DNA of 64,000 nt from JBBSEZ01 sp038239195 (lineage in GTDB: Bacteria; Planctomycetota; Planctomycetia; Gemmatales; Gemmataceae). The DNA lies in contig JBBSEZ010000005.1 of NCBI GenBank assembly GCA_038239195.1, positions 1-64,000 of the forward strand, given 5' to 3'. The notes beneath the pieces are model-generated. The model was given only the letters and a program-made list of their open reading frames with translations, was not told the origin of the DNA and did not search any database. Shown piece after piece: positions 16,928 through 24,942 of the stretch (its first letter is position 1; every line of letters begins with the position of its first letter). The position numbers and the translations under genes are program-made.

Positions 16928-16959
16928 CCCCACAACTCTGGTTCCGGAGAGACACCCTC

Positions 16960-18075
16960 ATGCCGTGCCTCCGCCTCGGCCATTGGGTTGCCCTCGTACT
17001 CGCCTGTCGGGCCCTCGCCGCCGTCTCCGGCGCCGCTTGCGGCGCGGAGATGGAGTGGGTCAAGGTCTCCCCGGACAAGAAGGCGTTCGTATTGGCGCCC
17101 TCCGGCCGGGCCTTCGTTCCCTGGGGCCTCAACTACGACCACGACGACAAGGGGCGGCTCATCGAGGACTACTGGGAGGCGGAATGGCCCCGCGTCGAGA
17201 AGGACTTCCGCGAGATGAAGCGCCTGGGGGCCAACGTCGTCCGCGTTCACCTCCAGCTCGGCAAGTTCATGGAAGGCCCCGACAGGCCCAACGGCAAGGC
17301 CCTCAAACAACTCGACCGGCTGGTGAAGCTGGCCGAGAAGGAGCGGCTCTACCTGAACCTGACCGGCCTGGGCTGCTACCACAAGAAGGACGTTCCTGGC
17401 TGGTACGACAAGCTCGCCGAGCGGGACCGCTGGGAGGTGCAGGCTCGCTTCTGGAGGGCCATCGCCGGTCGCTGTGCCGCCAGCCCCGCCGTCTTCTGCT
17501 ACGACCTGATGAACGAGCCGGTCGTCGCCGGCGGGAAGCGGAAGGCCGGCGACTGGCTCGGCCCGGCGTTTGGCGGCAAGCACTTCGTCCAGTTCGTGTC
17601 CCTCGACCCGGGCGCCCGCCGCCGTCCCGAGGTCGCCCGCGCCTGGGTCAAGAGGCTGGCCGCCGAAGTTCGCAAAGTGGACCGTCGCCATCCGCTCACG
17701 GTGGGCCTGGTTGACTGGTCCCTCGATCGCCCGGGGCTGACCTCCGGCTTCGTCCCCCGCGAGGTCGCGGCCGACCTCGACTTCATCAGCGTTCACCTCT
17801 ACCCCGAGAAAGGTGGAGTGGACAGGGCGCTGAAAACGCTGGCCGGGTTCGCGATGGGCAAGCCAGTGGTGGTCGAGGAGACGTTTCCGTTGAAGTGCTC
17901 GGCGATCGACCTCGAGAAGTTCATCGACGGCTCGAAGGGCATCGCGGCCGGCTGGTTCGGCTTCTACTGGGGCAAACCGCCCGAGGAGTTGCGGCGGTCG
18001 AAGGACATCGGCGACGCCCTGACGCTGGCCTGGCTGGAGCTCTTTCAGAGGAAGGCCAGGTCGCTGCGGAAGTAG
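16960..18075 (+). CDS. Secreted GH5-like glycoside hydrolase
   Basis: A 371-aa exported TIM-barrel glycosidase of the cellulase (GH5/GH-A clan) type. After the signal peptide (to about residue 28) it shows FVPWGLNYDHDD, LGANVVRVHLQLG (strand 2 with the conserved Arg), the general acid in YDLMNEP (Glu186), DFISVHLYPE, and the nucleophile in VVVEETFPL (Glu306 or Glu307). These retaining enzymes cleave beta-1,4-glucans, mannans and similar polysaccharides; the substrate is open. GGAGAG precedes the ATG. Possibly co-transcribed with the cupin gene. Confidence 0.85.
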   Translation: MPCLRLGHWVALVLACRALAAVSGAACGAEMEWVKVSPDKKAFVLAPSGRAFVPWGLNYDHDDKGRLIEDYWEAEWPRVEKDFREMKRLGANVVRVHLQLGKFMEGPDRPNGKALKQLDRLVKLAEKERLYLNLTGLGCYHKKDVPGWYDKLAERDRWEVQARFWRAIAGRCAASPAVFCYDLMNEPVVAGGKRKAGDWLGPAFGGKHFVQFVSLDPGARRRPEVARAWVKRLAAEVRKVDRRHPLTVGLVDWSLDRPGLTSGFVPREVAADLDFISVHLYPEKGGVDRALKTLAGFAMGKPVVVEETFPLKCSAIDLEKFIDGSKGIAAGWFGFYWGKPPEELRRSKDIGDALTLAWLELFQRKARSLRK

Positions 18076-18138
18076 GCGAAGGAGCGAGCCACCAGCCCCT
18101 ATCTCGGGCACCATTTCGCGCATTCCTTTTTATTAGCG

Positions 18139-18166
18139 TTGACTTGACACTAAGTAGCCGTAGAAT
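18139..18166 (+). promoter_or_regulatory. Sigma-70-like promoter for the VWA-PurA operon
   Basis: TTGACT (18139-18144), a 16-bp spacer and TAGAAT (18161-18166) lie in a locally AT-rich patch of otherwise very GC-rich DNA, about 75 bp before the ribosome site of the VWA gene. Each hexamer differs from consensus at one position. A start site near 18173-18175 would give a leader of about 75 nt. Confidence 0.55.
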
Positions 18167-18248
18167 AGTGTCGTCATGACGCATTCAGATCGGACCGGCG
18201 AGGCCCGGGGTGCGTCGGACGGAGGGGACCATCACGGGAGGAGACGAC

Positions 18249-19190
18249 ATGGGCGGCACACGGTGGTCGGACGACGACTACAGGGAGCGGGCGAGGCTCC
18301 GCGCGGAGGCGGGCAAGGACGCGTTCGAGCACAACGACGCGATCCGGAGGGGGAAGGCCGCGCGGCGGGCCCACGAGAAGATGAGCCCGTACGGCGTCGC
18401 GGTGCGGGAGTCGCGCGACAGCGAGGCCCACCCCGAGAGCCACGGCGTCGCGGTCCTCTTCGACGTGACGGGGAGCATGCAGGCGGTGCCGCGCATCCTC
18501 CAGAAGAGCCTGCCCCGGCTGATGGGCCTGCTGATCGGGAAGGGCTATCTGGAACACCCCCAAATCCTGATCGGCGCCATCGGCGACGCCACCTGCGACG
18601 ACGCGCCGTTGCAGGTGGGCCAGTTCGAGTCGGGCATCGAGATCGAGGAGGACCTGGGCAAGCTCTTCCTGGAGGGGGGTGGTGGGGGGCAGGTCAAGGA
18701 GTCGTACGAGCTGGCGATGCACTTCCTGGCGCGACACACCGCCCTCGACTGCTGGGAGAAGCGCGGCAAGCGGGGCTACCTCTTCATCATCGGCGACGAG
18801 GCCCCCTACCCGAAGGTCAAGCGCAAGGAGGTCGCCAGGGTGATCGGCGACGGGCTGGAGGCCGACGTCCCGGTGGAGGACGTGCTCGCCGAGCTCCGGC
18901 AGACCTACGACGTCTACTACGTCCTGCCGCGCCTGACGATGTACTGGGACAACCGGGCGATCCACCGCCGCTGGGTGGGGCTCCTGGGCGAAAACGTGCT
19001 GCGCCTCGAAGAGCCGGCTGGCATCTGCGAGCTGATCGCCTCGACGATCGGCCTGGCCGAGGGCAAGGTGGGCCTGGAGGGCCTGACCGAGGAGTTGGAG
19101 GAGGCCGGCGCCACCGCGTCCGTCGCCCGCGCCGTCGTGCGGGCCACGAGCGAGCGCGGCGGCATGGACAACCCCGTGCGGACGAGGTAG
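18249..19190 (+). CDS. VWA-domain protein with intact MIDAS motif
   Basis: A 313-aa protein with a positively charged helical N-terminus (to about residue 65) and a von Willebrand A-like domain. The MIDAS metal site starts at DVTGSM (Asp72, Ser76), after the strand VAVLF; GAIGDATCD and FIIGDEAPYP supply further acidic loops. No signal peptide or membrane helix, so it acts in the cytoplasm. ATG 18249 follows GGGAGGAG at 5 nt. The gene is followed, after a 64-bp hairpin, by a PurA homologue on the same strand; the pair shares the promoter at 18139. The VWA domain suggests a scaffold that recruits a partner through Mg2+, but the partner is unknown. Confidence 0.82.
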   Translation: MGGTRWSDDDYRERARLRAEAGKDAFEHNDAIRRGKAARRAHEKMSPYGVAVRESRDSEAHPESHGVAVLFDVTGSMQAVPRILQKSLPRLMGLLIGKGYLEHPQILIGAIGDATCDDAPLQVGQFESGIEIEEDLGKLFLEGGGGGQVKESYELAMHFLARHTALDCWEKRGKRGYLFIIGDEAPYPKVKRKEVARVIGDGLEADVPVEDVLAELRQTYDVYYVLPRLTMYWDNRAIHRRWVGLLGENVLRLEEPAGICELIASTIGLAEGKVGLEGLTEELEEAGATASVARAVVRATSERGGMDNPVRTR

Positions 19191-19198
19191 CACGGGCT

Positions 19199-19262
19199 CA
19201 GAGCTCTTGCTTGCCGTTTCGCGTGGTGCTGGCGCCTCGCGAAACGGCAAGCCAGAGCTCTG
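19199..19262. repeat. Palindromic hairpin, family B, copy 2
   Basis: Arms 19199-19223 and 19238-19262 are 25-bp reverse complements with one mismatch, around a 14-nt loop; the motif is GAGCTCTTGCTTGCCG plus TTTCGCG. It starts 9 bp after the VWA stop codon and ends 14 bp before the AAAGGAGG of the PurA-like gene, so it could modulate the ratio of the two products. No T run follows, which argues against a simple intrinsic terminator. Related to the hairpin at 6645-6703. Confidence 0.75.
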
Positions 19263-19286
19263 GGCCCCGACAAAGGAGGAACCATC

Positions 19287-20582
19287 GTGAAGCGCGCCAT
19301 CATCACCGTCGGGCTGGGCTTCGGCGACGAGGGGAAGGGCGCCGCCGTCGATTTCCTGACGCGCGAATACGACGCCGAGCTCGTGGTGCGCTACTGCGGC
19401 GGGAGCCAGGCCGGGCACAACGTGGAGCTCCCCGATGGCCGGCGGCACACCTTCGCGCAGTTCGGGGCCGGCACCCTGGCGGGAGGGGCGAGGAGGCCGA
19501 AAACCTACCTGGGGCCCAACGTGATCATCGACCCGCCCGCGATGCTCCGCGAGGCCCGGCACCTGGCCGAGCTGGGCGTGGACAACCCGACCGACCTGCT
19601 GGCGGTCCATCCTCGGTGCCTGGTGACGACCGTCTGGCATCGGGCGCTGAATCAGTTGCGCGAGCTGTCGCGCGACGCGGGCAAACACGGCTCGTGCGGC
19701 CAGGGCATCGGCGAGGCCCGGAGCTACTGGCTGAAGCACGGCGAGGACGCCCTCTTCGCCGCCGACCTCCGCGACGGGAGCGCCCTGCGCGACAAGCTCG
19801 AGCTCCTTCGTCAGAGGGCCCTGTTGGAACTGCAAGACTTCATCCACCTCGTCGGCGACGGCCCCCTGCGCGAGCTCGACCTCTGGGGCCTGACCACGGA
19901 GGCCGTGGCCCGCGACCTGGGCGCGTCGGCCCGGAATGGGGCCCAGATTTGCGCCCAGGCGCCCGAGTGCGAGACGGCCATCTTCGAGGGGGCGCAGGGC
20001 GTTCTCCTCGACGAGTACCGGGGCTTCCACCCGCACACCACCTGGAGCACGGTCACCGCGCACCACGCCTGGGAGCTGGTCGAGCAGATGGAGGTCGAGT
20101 CGGTCGCCGTGGTCGGCATCACGCGGGCCTACGCCACCCGGCACGGCGAGGGCCCGTTCCCGACCTGGTCGCCCGAGCTGACGGCCCGGCTGCAAGACCC
20201 CGGCAACCCCTGGAACCGCTGGCAGGGGGGCTTGCGCTGCGGCTGGCTCGACCTGCCTCAGCTCCGCTACGCCGCCGCGGTCACCGGCCCTCTCGACGGC
20301 ATCGTCGTGAACCACCTCGACCAGATCGCCGGGAGCGAGTGCCGGGTGTGCGACGCCTACGAGGGCGCGGCCCTGTCGCCCGCCGCGGCCCCGAACCTGG
20401 CCTGGCAGAGTCGCCTGACCGAGGAATTGAGACAGGCGGGGCCCGTGTTGTCTTCGGCCACCCCCGACGCTGTCGTTCAGCGGTTGAGCGAGATCGCGCC
20501 GGTGGTGATGACAGGGGTTGGGCCGACGCACGAGGAGCGAACCTTCAGCGGGTTGCGGTTTCGGGGCCGGAAGGCTGCTTGA
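19287..20582 (+). CDS. Divergent adenylosuccinate synthetase (PurA) homologue
   Basis: A 431-aa GTP-dependent ligase-fold protein, close to the usual PurA length. The P-loop GFGDEGKG (catalytic Asp14 retained), GGSQAGHNV (catalytic His44), HGSCGQGIGEAR and FEGAQGVLLDE match the family, but GTYPYVTSS of true PurA is replaced by GFHPHTTWSTVT, and the C-terminal GDP/aspartate region is heavily changed. PurA joins IMP and aspartate; here the nucleotide or amino acid may differ. GTG 19287 is supported by AAAGGAGGA at 7 nt. The pairing with a VWA protein and absence of purine genes nearby point to a role outside purine synthesis, which is an inference. Confidence 0.82.
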   Translation: MKRAIITVGLGFGDEGKGAAVDFLTREYDAELVVRYCGGSQAGHNVELPDGRRHTFAQFGAGTLAGGARRPKTYLGPNVIIDPPAMLREARHLAELGVDNPTDLLAVHPRCLVTTVWHRALNQLRELSRDAGKHGSCGQGIGEARSYWLKHGEDALFAADLRDGSALRDKLELLRQRALLELQDFIHLVGDGPLRELDLWGLTTEAVARDLGASARNGAQICAQAPECETAIFEGAQGVLLDEYRGFHPHTTWSTVTAHHAWELVEQMEVESVAVVGITRAYATRHGEGPFPTWSPELTARLQDPGNPWNRWQGGLRCGWLDLPQLRYAAAVTGPLDGIVVNHLDQIAGSECRVCDAYEGAALSPAAAPNLAWQSRLTEELRQAGPVLSSATPDAVVQRLSEIAPVVMTGVGPTHEERTFSGLRFRGRKAA

Positions 20583-20617
20583 CAGAAAGGCCCCGGCTGG
20601 CTGAACGGTCTTGTGGC

Positions 20618-20851
20618 TCACGGCGGGCCGAGACGTCGGGACACCCTCGACATGCGATACTCGACGATCCGCTGGTCCAGTTCGACGCGCTTCTTCTCGA
20701 ACTCCGCGCGCTGGTCGGCGGTGAGGGCCTGATTGTCCAGGGCCTCGCTGATGACCTTCCTCCCGGCATCGAACGCTACCTTGATCTCCCGCTCGCTCAC
20801 GAACTCGATGACCCGCCGCCGCCCCCAGATCCAGAGGGCACTGAGCGTCAA
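20618..20851 (-). CDS. Small membrane-associated helical protein, probably frameshifted at its 5' end
   Basis: The firmly readable part is 77 aa from a weak TTG at 20851: a hydrophobic start, WIWGRRR, then a charged helix ending VEYRMSRVSRRLGPP. The same frame is open upstream to 21076 without a start codon and there encodes a plausible membrane hairpin (GTLVAIIASSLPNG, then VLIWLAPATTLTL). A strong ribosome site AAAGGAGGT precedes a TTG at 21090 in another frame, whose product MAEHEGTPETKPAES... looks like a natural N-terminus but stops at 20941. A 1-nt indel between 20945 and 21076 would join them into about 156 aa. Family unknown; overlaps the tail of the next gene upstream. Confidence 0.5.
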   Translation of the reverse strand: MTLSALWIWGRRRVIEFVSEREIKVAFDAGRKVISEALDNQALTADQRAEFEKKRVELDQRIVEYRMSRVSRRLGPP

Positions 20852-20981
20852 AGTCGTCGCAGGCGCGAGCCAGATAAGGACCGTCTTGACGATCCCATTG
20901 GGGAGGCTGCTGGCGATGATCGCGACGAGCGTCCCACCCCCTACCCCGGCGGCCCAGCCCCTTTCGTAATCTCCGAGGCGT

Positions 20982-21491
20982 TCAGGAGCCCGCTGTGCGC
21001 GGCAGGGCTGTGTCGCTGGGGCCGCCGCCTGGTTCGGACAGGAGCGCTTTCGGCAGGTTTCGTTTCCGGCGTCCCTTCATGTTCCGCCAAAGGTTACCTC
21101 CTTTAGCTCTCGCGCTCGGCGAGTTCTGGATGGCCTCGAACAGCGGGGCCAGGTCGGTCCGTTCGTTCAGGTCCACAACGACCTTCTCCCCAGCGCTGCC
21201 CGGGGAGGCCGAAAGAGTCGCCTCGTACTCTCGAGGTCCCGGGCTGGTCGCTCGGAGGGCCAAATAAATCTGCTGCGGACGTTCGGACAGGAACCGCCTC
21301 ACGTTTGGTTCCTTCAGCGCGATCAACTCCAGAAGGAAATGGTGGCGACCGACTTGCCTGGTGCGGAAGGAACTGGCGCGCGGCTTGGCGTGCTTCCCGC
21401 GAACGCGGAAAAGGGCGAGAACCGAGTACACAAGGGAAATGACGGACAGCAGGACCATGACGACCGTCACGACAGGAAGCCAGCGCTCCAT
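20982..21491 (-). CDS. Single-TM hypothetical protein, 169 aa
   Basis: ATG at 21491 follows GGGAGG at 5 nt. Residues 4-28 form a transmembrane helix (VVTVVMVLLSVISLVYSVL core), followed by a basic patch and a compact cytoplasmic domain of about 110 residues with HHFLLELIALKEPNV, QQIYLALRATSPGPREYEA and LAPLFEAIQNSPSAR. The C-terminal 35 residues are basic and low in complexity. No family is recognised. The next gene downstream starts inside this tail. The two may form a membrane complex; that is only suggested by adjacency. Confidence 0.6.
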   Translation of the reverse strand: MERWLPVVTVVMVLLSVISLVYSVLALFRVRGKHAKPRASSFRTRQVGRHHFLLELIALKEPNVRRFLSERPQQIYLALRATSPGPREYEATLSASPGSAGEKVVVDLNERTDLAPLFEAIQNSPSARAKGGNLWRNMKGRRKRNLPKALLSEPGGGPSDTALPRTAGS

Positions 21492-21684
21492 GAGGACCTC
21501 CCGGGCGGCTTTGGACAATGGCCCCGCCCAAGGACGCCATGCCGCGTATGCCCACCTGCCAATTAGATCAGAACCTCGGCGATAGGGGTAGCGGCGTTCG
21601 CTCGCATTTCGTTGCATCCGGCCGGCCCGCGGGTACGATGGCGGTTGTCTTCCCATCCCCCAACGACCAGGCGAAGGAGACGAC

Positions 21685-22035
21685 ATGCACACCACCACGC
21701 GATTCCTGCGACGCGACCCGGCGGACGTGCGGCCCTGGGCGGAGACCTGCGGGCAGATCCGCTGTCTCATCGAAGAGAAGGACGGCGCCGCCGCCGAGGT
21801 CCATCACGTCCAGATCCAGGACGCGAAGTTACACTACCACGAACGGACCGACGAGCTCTACCACGTCATCGCCGGGCGAGGGACCATGACCCTCGACGGC
21901 GAGGAGGTCGAGCTCCACCCCGGCGTGGTCGTCTACGTGCCGCGCGGCACCCGGCACAAGGCGGAGGGCGACCTGACCGTCCTGGTCGTCTGCGTGCCTC
22001 CGGGCGTCCTCGGCGACGTCCACGAAGTGGAGTAG
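21685..22035 (+). CDS. Cupin-domain protein, mannose-6-phosphate-isomerase type
   Basis: A 116-aa cupin_2 protein. Metal-binding motif 1 is complete: KLHYHERTDELYHVIAGRG supplies two His and Glu, and motif 2 is PGVVVYVPRGTRH with the last His. Such small cupins bind a divalent metal and act as isomerases, dioxygenases or ligand sensors; the substrate is unknown. GGAGACGAC precedes the ATG. Monocistronic, divergent from the preceding genes. Confidence 0.88.
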   Translation: MHTTTRFLRRDPADVRPWAETCGQIRCLIEEKDGAAAEVHHVQIQDAKLHYHERTDELYHVIAGRGTMTLDGEEVELHPGVVVYVPRGTRHKAEGDLTVLVVCVPPGVLGDVHEVE

Positions 22036-22227
22036 CCGGCACGGGCGGCACATCCGGCGATACCTCTGGGCGAGGAGGACCGTCACCGGGGGCGGGGCAC
22101 CGTCAAGGGCGGCACGACCGGAGGGGGGACGCGTTGAGATTGCCAACATTGCGTGGCATCGCCTCGGCCTTTCGCCCGATAAAAGACTAAAGCCCAGGCC
22201 CACCCCCCCGCACCCGGAGGCCTCACC

Positions 22228-22779
22228 ATGCTTTTCTCTCCGTGCCGAATCGCCGCGCTCGTTGCCCTGCTCGGGGGCCTCACGGCGCCGGCCTGGGCTC
22301 AGTCGTCGAGTTTGCCTCAGCGAATGCCCATCGGCCCGCCCGACTTCGGCGGCCCCGTCTTCGCCCCTCTGCCCAGGCCCGGTCGCGTCGCATACCCCGA
22401 AGTGAGCCGGGGCATTGTGCTCCCCGATGCCAGCGCCCCGGCTCCGCCACTCTCGGCCTACCTGGCCCCCCCCCCTGCGGTCGCTCCTACCCCCGCGGTC
22501 TATCCTGCCCCTGCGCTGGCCCCCGCCCCGTCGGCGCAGGGGATGGCCCGCGAGCCGAGCGCCACCCCCGCCGCTCCCGTCACCCCCGCTACGAAGGCGC
22601 CCGCCCCTTCTGGGCGGCGCTGGGGCCGGCGTACCGCCCCTGCCGTGCCGGCCCCCGAGAGCGAGCCCGCGGGGGGCAAGAGCAAACGGTGGGGGATCTT
22701 CTCGCGCCGGTCCTCCCCCACTCCCGCCCAGCCGGCGCCGGTTTCTCCCAGTGGCGATCAGTCCTGGCGACAACCGTGA
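22228..22779 (+). CDS. Secreted proline/alanine-rich protein
   Basis: A 183-aa protein with a clear signal peptide (cleavage after APAWA, residue about 24) and a mature part made almost wholly of Pro, Ala, Ser and Arg, including a run of APAP and PAPAL repeats (about 75-110) and basic patches GRRWGRR and GKSKRWG near the end. No domain is recognisable; a role in the cell envelope is possible. CCCGGAGG precedes the ATG. The low complexity makes homology claims unsafe, but the signal peptide and ribosome site support a real gene. Confidence 0.6.
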   Translation: MLFSPCRIAALVALLGGLTAPAWAQSSSLPQRMPIGPPDFGGPVFAPLPRPGRVAYPEVSRGIVLPDASAPAPPLSAYLAPPPAVAPTPAVYPAPALAPAPSAQGMAREPSATPAAPVTPATKAPAPSGRRWGRRTAPAVPAPESEPAGGKSKRWGIFSRRSSPTPAQPAPVSPSGDQSWRQP

Positions 22780-22971
22780 TCGAGAAGGGGGCCAGGGCCA
22801 CGGGGAGAATGCTCAGCCCCCGTCGCTCGACCCCACGGCGCAACCGTTACGATCGATCGAGCCGTCTCGGCGCGATTCGGGACTGACCTTTAACCTCTGG
22901 ATTCTCCGCGGGCGCGAGGATACAGTAGTGGCCATCGACACCGAGGTGCGGCCCCAAAGAAGCTCCGCCTG

Positions 22972-24942
22972 ATGGACTACCAAATCTGGAACGATCTCAT
23001 CGGCCGGTTCTACTTTGGCGCCGACTGCGCCGGGGAGGACGTCTTCCTTACCGTCGATCGCGAAGCCCTCCGCGAAATCGCCGGGCCTGTCCATGCCTTC
23101 GGCAGTGCGGAGGCGGCGGCCGACGACTTCCGCCAGGCCGTCCGCGAGGAACTCGTCCGCCGCCCTTCCTGGGAGCCGCGCTACGAGCTCCCGCGGGCCT
23201 TCAGCGAGGAAGTCCCCAGCGTATTCGGGCTGGCCGCCCTCCAGGTGCTCGCCGTCTACGAAATGAGGGACACCGATCGGTTCACCGACAAGGCCTACTG
23301 GCCCCGTCTCGCCGAATTGCTCAGCTTCCCCGGCCGTCCGTACGCCCTTCCGCTCGGCAAGATCTACGAGAACCATCGCAGCCTCTGGCGCGATCACCTC
23401 GCGCGTTGGGCCAACGACCGCCGCTACCACGCGGGAGCGCGTGGCCGCCTCGTCGTCCCGCGCGACGTGCCCGGCAGCGGCGCCCGCAACATCTGCCTTC
23501 CCCTTTCGCAGGCGCTCCTGCGCCTCGCCGACCTGCAAAGCCTGGCGGGCCAGCTCGGGCAGGTCGGCTGCGTCCCCGGCGACGAGACGCTCGACGGGCC
23601 CACCGTCGCTCGGTGGCTCGAACGGCTCCTCCGCCGCGGGCCAGGGCTAACCTACCTGCCCGACTCGCTGCGGCGGGCGGGGCGCTCGCTGGGCGTGGGG
23701 CGGGACCTGCAAGCCCTGTGCGCCCACCTGCTTCAGCAGGGAGGCGCGGCCCTGTCGCGGCACGCCCTGCGGGTCTTCAGCGACGACCGCTGCGAGCCGG
23801 CCTCCGAGCAACTGGCCCAGTTCATCTACCGGGGCGGGGCGCCGGGGCACCGGGCCGTCGCCGGTGGCCGGGCCGCGCTCCCGCCGGCGCTCGCCCTGCG
23901 CGCCTGGCTGCACGTCCGGGCCCGCTCCCACGCCCTCGAAGGGGGGCTGCTCCTGCGCCGGGCCGACGCCGGGTGGGACCGGGTCGACGGTCCCGGCCTG
24001 GGCGACCTGCTCGCATGGGGGCTGAAGGGGGAGTGGGCCGGAGAATGGCTTCCGGGCCCCTACCGCCCGCTGCGCGCCGGCTTTCTCTTCGCCGTCGCGG
24101 GCCCGGAATATACCTTGGAGCGCCGCCACGCCGCCCCCGGCGACCGCGCGATGGTGCTGGGGCCTGCGCCCCTCATCGAGAAGTTCCAGGCCGGCGCTGC
24201 GGCCCTGGCCGAGGGACGGCGGTTCGAGGGCTACGACGGCGGGCTGCGCGGCCTCCCGGCCGGGTGGAGGTTACTGTCCCTGGTCCTGCGCGAAGACCTC
24301 CGTGAAGACGAGGTGCCGGAAGCCTGGCAGGACCTGATTCAGTTCCGCCCTCAGTTGCGCGTGGAGGGCGGCCTTGCCTTGCGGCGCGGGGTGTGGATGG
24401 CCGGGGCGGCGCCGCGCCTGCGCGTCGTCGGCGCCGGGGCCTCGGGCGCTCGCGTCGTCCTCGACGGCGTGTCCCATCCCGTCGATGCCATCGGCCGGGC
24501 GCCCGGCGCGGAGCAGGCGTTGGGGGCCCCGGGGACGTATCTCCTCTGGATCGAGGGCCAGCGGCGGCTCGCCCTGCGCCTGGTGGTGGAGGAGGCGAGC
24601 GCCCTCGCCGAAGGCCCCCCGTGGGCGGGGTGGGCGCGCCCGCCGCTCGGCTGGCCGCACGAGACCGGCACGCCCGATACCGTGGAGACCGTGAGCGGCC
24701 CCCTGGTCTCGGGCGCCTGGCGCCCGCCCGCGCCGGCCACGCCGCCTCCCCGGTCGGGGCCCGACGCCGCGCTCGCCCTCGAACGGCTGCTGCGCCGGCG
24801 CGGCCGATGGCGCTTGCCAACCTCGGCGAGCCCCGACGGCTCTCGCTCCCTCCTGTTGCACCTGCTGGACAGGGCGGCAGCGCGGGGGGAGCGGCCCACG
24901 GAAGGGAAGGGAAGCGAAGGGAGGGACGGTCATGGGCCTTGA
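22972..24942 (+). CDS. First gene of the putative defence operon: uncharacterised 656-aa protein
   Basis: A 656-aa cytoplasmic protein with no signal peptide, membrane helix or motif I recognise. The N-terminal third is mostly helical (MDYQIWNDLIGRFYFG, then AVREELVRRPSWEP, then LSFPGRPYALPLGKI), the middle contains NICLPLSQALLRLADLQSL, and the C-terminal part is beta-rich with an Ig-like stretch (VVLDGVSHPVD, GTYLLWIEGQRRLALRL). The last 100 residues are Pro/Arg-rich. It starts at an ATG without a clear Shine-Dalgarno, 192 bp after the previous gene, and its 3' end overlaps the next gene by 11 bp, so translation is probably coupled. As the first of five tightly packed genes with two helicases, it may be a sensor or scaffold; that is inference. 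Confidence 0.8.
   Translation: MDYQIWNDLIGRFYFGADCAGEDVFLTVDREALREIAGPVHAFGSAEAAADDFRQAVREELVRRPSWEPRYELPRAFSEEVPSVFGLAALQVLAVYEMRDTDRFTDKAYWPRLAELLSFPGRPYALPLGKIYENHRSLWRDHLARWANDRRYHAGARGRLVVPRDVPGSGARNICLPLSQALLRLADLQSLAGQLGQVGCVPGDETLDGPTVARWLERLLRRGPGLTYLPDSLRRAGRSLGVGRDLQALCAHLLQQGGAALSRHALRVFSDDRCEPASEQLAQFIYRGGAPGHRAVAGGRAALPPALALRAWLHVRARSHALEGGLLLRRADAGWDRVDGPGLGDLLAWGLKGEWAGEWLPGPYRPLRAGFLFAVAGPEYTLERRHAAPGDRAMVLGPAPLIEKFQAGAAALAEGRRFEGYDGGLRGLPAGWRLLSLVLREDLREDEVPEAWQDLIQFRPQLRVEGGLALRRGVWMAGAAPRLRVVGAGASGARVVLDGVSHPVDAIGRAPGAEQALGAPGTYLLWIEGQRRLALRLVVEEASALAEGPPWAGWARPPLGWPHETGTPDTVETVSGPLVSGAWRPPAPATPPPRSGPDAALALERLLRRRGRWRLPTSASPDGSRSLLLHLLDRAAARGERPTEGKGSEGRDGHGP

Noticed and set aside
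19287..20582. PurZ (phage 2-aminoadenine pathway) for the PurA-like gene
   Set aside because: PurZ lacks the catalytic Asp of GDEGKG; here it is kept (Asp14). No datZ/dpoZ-like genes are near.
18176..21106. 976-aa plus-strand frame spanning the VWA, PurA-like and following genes
   Set aside because: It runs across two genes with strong ribosome sites in another frame and through the family B palindrome, and is Arg/Pro-rich without any domain.
22780..22971. Promoter for the helicase operon
   Set aside because: A TACAGT at about 22920 has no acceptable -35 partner at 16-18 bp; I cannot support a call.
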